A stretch of 54,119 bases of DNA from Clostridia bacterium (GTDB lineage Bacteria; Bacillota; Clostridia; Christensenellales; Aristaeellaceae): NCBI GenBank assembly GCA_017526525.1, contig JAFXRG010000044.1, forward strand, positions 1-54,119, read 5' to 3'. Shown here piece after piece: positions 36,096 through 43,485 of this stretch. Every line of letters starts with the position of its first letter. Position 1 is the first letter of the stretch. Position numbers and translations under genes: made by a program. A model generated the notes under the pieces. The model had not been told where the DNA came from and made no database searches. It saw nothing but the letters and a program-made list of their open reading frames with translations.

Positions 36096-36153
36096 TCCCT
36101 TCACCTCCCCGTCTTCCATAATACTCCCTTCACCTCCATCCGTCCACTGAAAA

Positions 36154-36181
36154 ACCGGGAAACGGTTTCCCGCTTCCCGGT
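36154..36181 (-). terminator. Terminator of the cohesin-like/DUF4214 gene
   Basis: ACCGGGAA (36154-36161) pairs with TTCCCGGT (36174-36181). On the minus strand it is followed by TTTTCAG, 23 nt beyond the gene's stop. Confidence 0.7.
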
Positions 36182-36203
36182 GAGTACAGGTTCTCTGTTG
36201 TTC

Positions 36204-37343
36204 TTACAGACCGAAGCCAGCCACGATTCCGGCAAATTCCTGGGAATACGCGAAACCGTCGTTCAGTGCTTCCATGGTCAGCTTTTCATTAATGATCCGG
36301 TCCTTCCAGTAGGCTTTTCCGCCTTCATCCGCCGGACGGCCCAGATACAGCCGGTACAGGGAATCCAGCAGCGCATCCGGATTCTCCACGATCTTCCTCT
36401 GCGCATCCATTTCCGGAGAGAACACGAAGCCCCATGCCACCTGGATCGGGGTCTGTTCCTTGTTCCGCAGCTTGTCGCACCAGTAGTTCAGGCCGCCTTC
36501 GTCGCTGGCGCGGCTCAGCGCTTCGCTGTAGCAGCGGGCTACGAATCCTTCGATACCGGTCAGCTGCTGTCCGCCGCCTACGCTGCCCGCCACGATGCCG
36601 TACTCATCGCAGATGCCCAGGAATTCCTGGCTGCCGCAGAAACCGTTGATCACCGCGTTGCTGTCTCCACCGGCGTTCAGCGTATCCACCCACATGGCTT
36701 TTCCGCCCGGATCGGAGGGACGGCCCAGCATGGTGTTGTACAGGATTTCAACCGTTACGTCGCTGGGGCTCTTCCGGTTCAGGTATTCAGGGCTGAACAT
36801 GAAGTTGCTGATAATCTGGGAGGCGTTCGCCTGGCCGCTCTCCAGCAGGCTCACCCAGTTGTTCAGGCCGCCTTCATCTGCGCTTCTTCCCAGGATCAGG
36901 GAATAGCAACGGCGCACAAAGGAGGAAACCAGGCCTTCAACGATCAGGTTCTGATCCGCCACAGTCAGGGTCGTTTCCTTTTCGTCCCGGTTAAAGGTGC
37001 CGGAAGCGGTGAAGTCCACCAGGGAAGAACCCTTCTCCGCATTGTCCTTGACCTTGAACAGCAGGGAGCCGATGTTTCCGTTCAGCGCGTTGGAGATATC
37101 AGCGATGGCGATCTGGCCGTCTTTGTATCCCTTCTGGATCGTGCCGTTGATTGTCGTATCCTTGTATTCAAACCGCTTGGCGTCGTAGGTATACTTCAGG
37201 ATGGAGAACGCGGCATCCTTGGACTCCACATTGATCGGCACAACAACGTTCTTTCCGGGGTTCGCGGAAATATCTTCCGCCACCGCGCCGCCGACCATGC
37301 ACAGTACCAGGGCCAGCGCCAGAATCATGGAGATTTTTCTCAT
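36204..37343 (-). CDS. Secreted protein with cohesin-like domain and DUF4214 repeats
   Basis: A 379-residue exported protein. Residues 1-22 are a signal peptide (ending GGAVAED). Residues 25-135 look like a cohesin-type beta sandwich (NPGKNVVVPINV, ILKYTYDAKRFEYKD, then GSLLFKVKDNAEKGSS). Two DUF4214 units follow (about 138-250 and 262-375), each with two copies of the motif LGRxxDxGGxxxW. DUF4214 occurs in bacterial surface and matrix proteins, with an unclear role. GGAGGT lies 8 nt upstream of the ATG. It starts 52 nt after the dockerin-bearing surface protein gene, so a cohesin-dockerin contact between the two products is a reasonable guess. Confidence 0.82.
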   Translation of the reverse strand: MRKISMILALALVLCMVGGAVAEDISANPGKNVVVPINVESKDAAFSILKYTYDAKRFEYKDTTINGTIQKGYKDGQIAIADISNALNGNIGSLLFKVKDNAEKGSSLVDFTASGTFNRDEKETTLTVADQNLIVEGLVSSFVRRCYSLILGRSADEGGLNNWVSLLESGQANASQIISNFMFSPEYLNRKSPSDVTVEILYNTMLGRPSDPGGKAMWVDTLNAGGDSNAVINGFCGSQEFLGICDEYGIVAGSVGGGQQLTGIEGFVARCYSEALSRASDEGGLNYWCDKLRNKEQTPIQVAWGFVFSPEMDAQRKIVENPDALLDSLYRLYLGRPADEGGKAYWKDRIINEKLTMEALNDGFAYSQEFAGIVAGFGL

Positions 37344-37395
37344 TTCATGTACCTCCGTTCTTTATTTATATCCGTTTCACAACCATTTCCGGTAA

Positions 37396-40300
37396 TCAGC
37401 CATTTCCGGATACAGCACCGGGCAGCAGTTCCACGTTTTCGCCGCCCAGGTACCGGATCAGGCGCAGGAGATCCTTCTCATCGACGGTTCCGCTGCCGTC
37501 CACATCCGCGTTGTCTTCATTGATCTCAATCAGCTTTCCTGTTTCCGGATCTTTCTCATCCGCCAGATACTTCATCAAGCGCAAAACATCCCGGCCGTCA
37601 ACAACACCGTCATCATTCACGTCTCCCGGTAAACACTCTTTGATAACAGTGATTTGTGAAGATGCACTTACACCACTGTCGGCAGTCGCCTTTATTGTAA
37701 CAATACCAGCTGATTTACCTGTAACTGTACCAAACATGTCAACTGTGGCGATACTATCATCACTGCTGGAATAGATAACCAACTGGTTCTCACAGGTCTG
37801 AGTTCCTGTAGTAACGTAAGCATTGAGCTTCAGGGTTTTCCCTGATTTCAGCGTTGTTTTGTCCGGAGCAAGCTTAATTGCGGTCACATCTTTTCCGTCG
37901 ACAATACCGTCCTCATTTACATCCCCCGGTATAGGATCGCTGGTAACACTGATTTGCGAAGATGCGCTCACACCACTGTCCGCGGTTGCTTTTATTGTCA
38001 CATCACCGGCAGCTTTTGCTGTGACTGTACCATTTGTATCAACCGTAGCAATGCTTTCATCACTGCTGGAATAAGCAACCATCTGGTTCTCATAAGTTTG
38101 AGTTCCCATGGTAACCTTGGCATTGATCTTCAGGCTCTTCCCAGGCTTCATAGATGCCTTGTTCGGGGAAAGCTCAATTGCTGTCACATCTTTACCGTCG
38201 ACAACACCATCCTTGTTAACATCGTCTGGTGAATAATCAATGCTGACGGTGATTTGTGAAGATGCGCTCACACCGCTGTCCGCAGTTGCTTTTATGATCA
38301 CATCGCCGGCAGCCTTTGCTGTAACTGTACCATTTGTATCAACCGTAGCAATGCTTTCATCACTGCTGGAATAAGCAACCATCTGGTTCTCATAAGTTTG
38401 AGTACCCATGGTAACCTTGGCATTGATCTTCAGGCTCTTCCCGGGCTTCATAGTTGTCTTCGCTGGGGACAGTTCAATCGCCGTAACGTCCTTTCCATCA
38501 ACTATGCCATCCTCGTTCACGTCACCCGGTAATATGCTAATAACAGTAATTTGAGAAGATGCACTTACGCCGCTGGCAGCGGTCGCTTTTATCGTCACGT
38601 TGCCCGCTTCTTTTGCTGTGACAAGACCTTTTTTGTCAACCGTAGCGACGTTTTCATCATTACTGGAATAGGTGACAAGCTGATTCTCGCAGGTCTGGGT
38701 TTTCATGGTTACATGTGCATTAATCTGCAGACTTTCCCCGGCTTTCATGGTTGTGTTATTTGGAGAAAGTTCAATTGCTGTTACAGGATAACAAATTACC
38801 AACTTTGTCGTTTCTGATTTTCCACTTATCTCATCTGTCACTGTAATGGAAGTCTCACCCACGCCATAACCACCGATGATCATTCCGCTTTCGTTTACTG
38901 TCGCAAGTTCTTTGTCTTCAATTTTAAAGCTGAAATTCACTACTGCGTTTTGGGGAAGATAATTCACCTCAAATGATTCTTGCGATTTTGCAGCGACAAG
39001 TATTTCCTCTGGCAGTAATATTTTATCAATCTGAGGACCAACGTGAACAACAGTACTTGCAGATATCCCATCCACAGTGACAGTGACAACCGCGTCCCCT
39101 TCTTTACCTGCTGTAAAAAATCCCGCATCGTCAACTGTTAGTATTTCAGGCTGTGAGGATTTCCAGCTTATCATTGGAGATGAAGTTTCCGGGAAAATAT
39201 ATGGATAAATCTGCTGTTTATTACCGACCAACATATCTAACTTTTCAGGAAGCTCTACTTGAACGCCGACAGAAGCATTCGGATCATCCAACAGAACCAC
39301 GTTACAAAAACATCTCCGTGCCCACTGTTCAGCATATGATAACTCATAGCAATAGACAGTTGGCGGATAAATATACACACCAAACATATTTGGCTTGCCT
39401 ATACTTGTTACAGATTGAGGTAGATATATTTTCAAATTCGTATTGGATCGATCAAAAATAGTTGTATTACTTATCTCAGTTACACCATCTGCTATCGTGA
39501 TGCTTTTCAAATTGGAACAATTCTTAAAAGGATAGTCTCCAATATTTTTTATTCCGCTTGGTATCCTAATACTTGACAGATTATCGCAGTTTTTAAAAGC
39601 GTTCTTTCCAATACTTGTCAAACTGTCCGGGATCAATATAGCGTTTAAACTGCTACAGTTTTGAAAAGCATAATCCCCAATATAAGTCACTCCATCCGGT
39701 ATTGTGACGCATGTCAAGCTTGAGCAGTCTCCAAAGGCATATTGTCCAATTCCTTCCACACTGCCCGGTATCAGAATACTCGTAAGGTTTTTGCATTTAG
39801 CGAAAGCATATTCTCCAATACTTGTCATGTTATCCGATAGCGTGATGTTCCTCAGACTACTACATTTATAGAACACATTTCCTGCAATACTTGTTACACT
39901 GTCCGGGATCGTGATGCTCGTCAGACTGCTGCAACCAGAAAAAGCATAGGTTCCAATACTCGTCACACTGTCCGGGATAGTGATGCTTGTCAGACTGCTG
40001 CAGCCAGAAAAAGCATATTTTCTAATGTATGTGACGCTTTCCGGGATCGTAATGCTCGTCAAGCTGCTGCAGGCATTAAAAGTAGATTCCCTTATTACGG
40101 TCACGCCATCCGGGATAGTGATGCTTGTCAGACTGCTGCAGCCATCAAAAGCATGTTCTCCTATTTCGGTCACGCCATCCGGGATAGTGATGCTTGTCAG
40201 ACTGCTGCAGCGAAAAAAAGCTTGATTTCCAATGTATGTCACGCTTTCCGGGATCGTGATGCTTGTCAGACTGCTGCAGCCCCTAAAGGCATATTTCCCA

Positions 40301-40533
40301 ATACTTGTCACACCATCTTCAATGATAACAGTCTTTATTGCCTCACTTTCTCCTCCACCTTCGAAGTCATCTGACATCCTCCCCGTGCCGCTAATTCTTA
40401 ACACTCCGTCATCACTCAACGTCCATGTAACATTATCCCCGCATTTCCCGCTGGTTTCCGCCACAGCAGACACACAGAAACATACTGCCGCGATCATCAA
40501 CAGTACCAAAAGAAATCTCCGTATTTTTTTCAT
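37396..40533 (-). CDS. Large surface protein: BspA-like LRRs, Big2 domains, C-terminal dockerin
   Basis: A 1045-residue exported protein. I start at ATG 40533 (AGGAGG upstream), which begins the signal peptide (1-25); the frame extends 26 codons further upstream. About 12 BspA-type leucine-rich repeats of 23 residues (around 70-370) carry the pattern AF-x-x-CSSLTSITIPDSVTSI. Six Big2-like immunoglobulin domains follow (about 430-965). Single calcium loops of dockerin type (DVNEDGIVDGKD and variants) sit before Big2 domains 4, 5 and 6. A complete two-loop dockerin (DVNDDGVVDGRD and DVDGSGTVDEKD) ends the protein. No sorting motif or membrane anchor is seen, so attachment would depend on a cohesin partner. 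Its DNA, especially around 39150-39650, is more AT-rich than its neighbours. Confidence 0.88.
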   Translation of the reverse strand: MKKIRRFLLVLLMIAAVCFCVSAVAETSGKCGDNVTWTLSDDGVLRISGTGRMSDDFEGGGESEAIKTVIIEDGVTSIGKYAFRGCSSLTSITIPESVTYIGNQAFFRCSSLTSITIPDGVTEIGEHAFDGCSSLTSITIPDGVTVIRESTFNACSSLTSITIPESVTYIRKYAFSGCSSLTSITIPDSVTSIGTYAFSGCSSLTSITIPDSVTSIAGNVFYKCSSLRNITLSDNMTSIGEYAFAKCKNLTSILIPGSVEGIGQYAFGDCSSLTCVTIPDGVTYIGDYAFQNCSSLNAILIPDSLTSIGKNAFKNCDNLSSIRIPSGIKNIGDYPFKNCSNLKSITIADGVTEISNTTIFDRSNTNLKIYLPQSVTSIGKPNMFGVYIYPPTVYCYELSYAEQWARRCFCNVVLLDDPNASVGVQVELPEKLDMLVGNKQQIYPYIFPETSSPMISWKSSQPEILTVDDAGFFTAGKEGDAVVTVTVDGISASTVVHVGPQIDKILLPEEILVAAKSQESFEVNYLPQNAVVNFSFKIEDKELATVNESGMIIGGYGVGETSITVTDEISGKSETTKLVICYPVTAIELSPNNTTMKAGESLQINAHVTMKTQTCENQLVTYSSNDENVATVDKKGLVTAKEAGNVTIKATAASGVSASSQITVISILPGDVNEDGIVDGKDVTAIELSPAKTTMKPGKSLKINAKVTMGTQTYENQMVAYSSSDESIATVDTNGTVTAKAAGDVIIKATADSGVSASSQITVSIDYSPDDVNKDGVVDGKDVTAIELSPNKASMKPGKSLKINAKVTMGTQTYENQMVAYSSSDESIATVDTNGTVTAKAAGDVTIKATADSGVSASSQISVTSDPIPGDVNEDGIVDGKDVTAIKLAPDKTTLKSGKTLKLNAYVTTGTQTCENQLVIYSSSDDSIATVDMFGTVTGKSAGIVTIKATADSGVSASSQITVIKECLPGDVNDDGVVDGRDVLRLMKYLADEKDPETGKLIEINEDNADVDGSGTVDEKDLLRLIRYLGGENVELLPGAVSGNG
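37620..38760 (-). repeat. Approximately 300-bp tandem coding repeats (Big2 plus calcium loop)
   Basis: Four copies with a period of about 296-303 bp encode a Big2 domain plus a single dockerin-type calcium loop. The middle copies are almost identical at the DNA level over more than 100 bp (near 38020-38145 and 38325-38450), which indicates recent duplication or gene conversion. Confidence 0.8.
39690..40330 (-). repeat. 69-bp tandem repeats encoding 23-residue LRR units
   Basis: About nine consecutive 69-bp units share blocks such as GTCAGACTGCTGCA and CCGGGATAGTGATGCT. Identity is highest between 39890 and 40300. Confidence 0.8.
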
Positions 40534-40568
40534 TGCAATCTTTCCTCCTGTCTTTTTTCTTTTATTGC

Positions 40569-41201
40569 TTACAGTTTCAGCTTGTCCCGGATCTTTTTCT
40601 GTCTGACCCATCGCACCTCCCTGTCAAGTTTGCGGAATAAGTCATGTCCTTTTCGTGCCTGATCCTCCAGTTTTTCATGGAGACTGTCCATTTTTTTGTT
40701 CAGCAGGCTGTGGACAATTTCATTCCGGTATGCGCACCAGTCCCCGATCTCTGAAAGAATCATAAGGATTTCTGCTGCGCGTTCCGGATCATGCAGAGCG
40801 TTCCACAAAATGGATTGTGTTTTTGTTTTCGGCAGTGGCTGCTCCGCTTCTGAAGCAAAACGGAAAACAGCCTCGACAATCTGCCGTTTCTCCTTGATTC
40901 CTGAAATGCTCATCCTGGCATCCGGGCTGATATATTGATGAAGCAATTCCCGGAAACAGCCTACCCGCTCCGATCCGGGACTTGCAACCTTGTATTCATC
41001 TTCTTTTTGCAAAACACCAAGATAGTAAAGCATATACCGGAGCCGGTCCTCCAGACATGCATAATCAATCATGACGGCCTCAAAATAAAAACCGTACTGT
41101 ATTGCTTTTTGGTATTGTTTGATTTGTTCCTGATACGTCGTCTGCTTTTCTTTTCTGCTTTCAACCGGATGAATCTGAGGAACTCTTTTTCTGGCCGCCA
41201 T
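40569..41201 (-). CDS. HEPN-like helical protein
   Basis: A 210-residue, mostly helical, soluble protein. The segment EAVMIDYACLEDRLRYMLYY resembles a HEPN first helix. The later YRNEIVHSLLNK contains an R-x4-H motif (RNEIVH), the catalytic signature of HEPN RNases. The C-terminus is strongly basic. Many HEPN proteins are toxins or RNA-cleaving defence effectors, but non-toxic members exist, so activity is unproven. ATG 41201 has GGAGG 7 nt upstream. The gene lies 88 nt after a small HTH gene and 35 nt before the dockerin protein gene, all on the same strand. Confidence 0.55.
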   Translation of the reverse strand: MAARKRVPQIHPVESRKEKQTTYQEQIKQYQKAIQYGFYFEAVMIDYACLEDRLRYMLYYLGVLQKEDEYKVASPGSERVGCFRELLHQYISPDARMSISGIKEKRQIVEAVFRFASEAEQPLPKTKTQSILWNALHDPERAAEILMILSEIGDWCAYRNEIVHSLLNKKMDSLHEKLEDQARKGHDLFRKLDREVRWVRQKKIRDKLKL

Positions 41202-41289
41202 CACTATTCCTCCCTCTGTCTTTCTGCCTCAGGAAGCACGGCTTCAATCACTGCTCCCAGATCGGAATCCACATTCTCGGAATGACTTT

Positions 41290-41496
41290 TCAGGTTACTT
41301 TCACAGGAAAAAAAATTGTTTCCGGATCCTTCAGATTCAGCGCCTGAATAACCGCTTCCGCATCCTGAAGCCCGAATTGACCGCTGGATACCTTCCTGTC
41401 AAATTCATCTTCTGACATCCCGATTCTTCCTGCAAGTTCCCGGACTGTTATACCTTCCTTGGACAGTTCTTCATTCAGGCGGTTTCGGTCCAGCAT
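41290..41496 (-). CDS. Small Cro-like helix-turn-helix protein
   Basis: A 68-residue protein with an HTH layout: ITVRELAGRIGMSEDEFDRK, then a recognition-helix-like region and AVIQALNLKDPETIFF, an ending seen in small phage-type repressors. The frame is open 35 codons upstream, but the strong promoter at 41537-41565 lies inside that extension, so ATG 41496 is the start. The 88 nt after its stop encode, in another frame, a protein-like tail (DLGAVIEAVLPEAERQ), possibly a frameshifted end of a longer ancestor. It is divergent from the XRE gene. Confidence 0.7.
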   Translation of the reverse strand: MLDRNRLNEELSKEGITVRELAGRIGMSEDEFDRKVSSGQFGLQDAEAVIQALNLKDPETIFFPVKVT

Positions 41497-41536
41497 AGTT
41501 GTCTTCCATCTCCTGTTTTTACATACATATACATAA

Positions 41537-41565
41537 AGTATAGATTGGCAAAAGTAACCTGTCAA
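41537..41565 (-). promoter_or_regulatory. Strong promoter of the HTH/HEPN/surface-protein series
   Basis: TTGACA and TATACT are separated by 17 bp on the minus strand, close to consensus. The predicted start is near 41530, 34 nt before the HTH ATG. It is the only clear promoter I see for the four leftward genes down to 36204. Confidence 0.85.
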
Positions 41566-41741
41566 GTTATTTTCAGTGATTGTATTGAATCTGTCGGACA
41601 TTTTTTCATTTCCTGATTTTTCATTTATTAAAGGGGATTGCTCTTGTTATTCAGATCGTCCTTTGGAGCTTGCCGGCACTGCTTTTCATTTTTTCAATGA
41701 TGTGATATCATGAGACAAAATATAACGCAGGAGGAACGGAT

Positions 41742-42137
41742 ATGAGTAATGCCGGCGAGCGAATCAGGCAGTGCCGTCTTTCCTGCCGTATGACGCAGGA
41801 TGAAGTCGCCGGTTACCTTGGCGTTGCCAAGCAGACGGTTTTCAAATATGAAAATGGAATCATTACCAATATCCCTTTGGAAGCCATTGAAAGGATGGCC
41901 TTGCTTTTCCGTGTTCCGCCAGCTTATCTGGCCGGATGGAAGGATATCCTTCCACAGCCCCTTCTGCTGCACGAAGATGAAGTTCAACTGATTGAGCGAT
42001 ACCGGAATCTGCCGCCGGAAGGCCAGGAAATGATGCAGCGTCAGGCTGACGCCTATCAGATCATGTACAATCGTCCGGAGAATCCTGCTCCGGAAGCAGA
42101 TGAGCCGGATCAAAACACCTCCGGATCCGGGAACTGA
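41742..42137 (+). CDS. XRE-family transcriptional regulator
   Basis: A 131-residue regulator. An N-terminal HTH_3 domain (about 4-62: GERIRQCRLSCRMTQDEVAG, then VAKQTVFKYENG) is followed by a helical segment (LLLHEDEVQLIERYRNLPPE) and a disordered acidic tail. AGGAGG lies 8 nt upstream of the ATG. It is divergent from the HTH/HEPN series, and the 245-bp gap holds the series promoter and a small palindrome (TGATATCA) near its own likely -10. Control of both directions by this protein is inferred from the arrangement. Confidence 0.9.
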   Translation: MSNAGERIRQCRLSCRMTQDEVAGYLGVAKQTVFKYENGIITNIPLEAIERMALLFRVPPAYLAGWKDILPQPLLLHEDEVQLIERYRNLPPEGQEMMQRQADAYQIMYNRPENPAPEADEPDQNTSGSGN

Positions 42138-42206
42138 ATCTGACGGTTTTTTGCTGTTTTCCGAATCCTGTAAGCATGAAACAAGCTTTTGTTCTATGTT
42201 AAAAAA

Positions 42207-42231
42207 GTGGCATCTGACTGTTTCAGATGCC
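42207..42231 (-). terminator. Terminator of the polysaccharide locus
   Basis: GGCATCTGA (42209-42217) pairs with TCAGATGCC (42223-42231). On the minus strand it is followed by ACTTTTTTAAC, so it ends the leftward genes. The XRE gene stops 70 nt away on the other strand. Confidence 0.7.
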
Positions 42232-42243
42232 GCAGAAAAAAAA

Positions 42244-42396
42244 TTATCCCTCCGGAATCTTCCGCTTTTCCCTCCGGAGCAAAATCTTTTCATTGATCAC
42301 CATAATCACGCCAACAATCAGGAACAGGTAATAGGTGAAGAACCGCCAAACCAGCAGGGCCAGTCCGATGGTACCATCTTTGAAAACTCCATCTCC
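42244..42396 (-). pseudogene. 3' remnant of a second UPF0104-type membrane protein gene
   Basis: About 50 codons without a start read VFKDGTIGLALLVWRFFTYY, then a final hydrophobic helix and a basic tail. The same segment appears at the C-terminus of the intact neighbouring gene (FRDGTIGLGLLIWRFFTYYL), with a different tail. This is therefore the end of a diverged paralogue rather than a recent duplication. A stop precedes the remnant in frame. Confidence 0.8.
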
Positions 42397-42445
42397 CGAT
42401 CAAAATTCCGTTTCACCCCAAACCTCCGGTTCCCGGTCCTGACCT

Positions 42446-43483
42446 CTAACCTGTGACCTCCGGCCTTTGCCCGTTTCGTCGTTTCAGCGTCGTCAGCACC
42501 GCAATCGCTCCCGTGATGAGCCACAGGTAATACGTAAAGAACCGCCAGATCAGCAGTCCGAGTCCAATCGTTCCGTCCCTGAACAGGCCCTGAAAATACA
42601 GCAGGAATCCGCCTTCCTGGGCACCGCTGGCACCCGGCAGGGGCGTATAGCTGGCGCTGACAAACAAGAGACATGCCAGCGTCAGGATTTGAATCCCGGG
42701 CGTCCCGCTCTGTCCCAGGGCATAATAGGTAAACACAGCGCTTCCGGTCAGTCCCAGCAGGCTGCATACGCTGCACAGCAACTGCAGTACGATTTCCTTC
42801 GGATGACGGGCAATTTCATTCAGTGCTTCGTGGTAGGTATCCAGCATTCCGGTCACCTGTTCAGTGGCCTTCTCCGAATCACGCACCAGCCGCATCTTCG
42901 TCCCGAGGCGGATCAGCTTCTCCGCCAGCCGCTGGATCCATTTCCGGCGGAAGGCTGCCAGCAGCACCAGCGGAACGGACATAAAATTGATCACCCATCC
43001 GATCCGGGCCGCCCAGATGGCCCCGCCCAGCTGTTCCGCCACAAAATCATGGTGGATCAGGAACAGTGCCAGCGTCAGCATACATACGGTAAACTGATTC
43101 ATCACAAACCGGACCGTCAGAGCCAGCGTCCCGTATTCAACAGGGATCCCTTCCTTTCGAAGGGAATTGATCTGCATTGGCTGCCAGCCGGCTGAACTGG
43201 GCGTAATGCTGCTGTAGTACATACCGATCAGCACCGTCCGGAATGTCCGGAAGAAGGAAATCCTGTATCCCCGGTTCTTCAGGCAGATCTGGTTCCCCAG
43301 CGTTTCGAACCCGGCAAAGCCTGCCCAGCAAAGCAGTAATCCCCCGACCCAGGGAATCTCCAGCCGGGAAATGGCCTCCCAGGCGTTCCCCATCTCAGGA
43401 TTGCTGAAGGCGATGATCACCACGGCGGAGATGGAAAGAAGAACGAAAAGTACGCTCAGGATCTTCTTCAGCTTTGGCTTCAT
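42446..43483 (-). CDS. UPF0104/AglD-type membrane protein (LPG-synthase-TM family)
   Basis: A 345-residue integral membrane protein with about eight helices. It belongs to the family containing the MprF flippase domain and AglD (lysylphosphatidylglycerol synthase TM region). Signatures are MYYSSITPSSAGWQPMQ and YTPLPGASGAQEGGF. In glycan loci such proteins are thought to flip or position lipid-linked intermediates. I use ATG 43483, with GGGGAG 6 nt upstream, in preference to the TTG two codons earlier. It lies 2 nt after the glycosyltransferase stop. Confidence 0.88.
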   Translation of the reverse strand: MKPKLKKILSVLFVLLSISAVVIIAFSNPEMGNAWEAISRLEIPWVGGLLLCWAGFAGFETLGNQICLKNRGYRISFFRTFRTVLIGMYYSSITPSSAGWQPMQINSLRKEGIPVEYGTLALTVRFVMNQFTVCMLTLALFLIHHDFVAEQLGGAIWAARIGWVINFMSVPLVLLAAFRRKWIQRLAEKLIRLGTKMRLVRDSEKATEQVTGMLDTYHEALNEIARHPKEIVLQLLCSVCSLLGLTGSAVFTYYALGQSGTPGIQILTLACLLFVSASYTPLPGASGAQEGGFLLYFQGLFRDGTIGLGLLIWRFFTYYLWLITGAIAVLTTLKRRNGQRPEVTG

Positions 43484-43485
43484 AG

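Noticed and set aside
37396-40330. CRISPR array suggested by regular repeats
   Set aside because: The 69-bp and roughly 300-bp repeats are in frame and encode LRR and Big2 units. There are no short palindromic repeats with unique spacers.
36204-40533. A cellulosome locus
   Set aside because: Only one cohesin-like domain and one dockerin are present, with no carbohydrate-active catalytic domains in the same proteins. GH39 lies nearby but has no signal peptide or dockerin.
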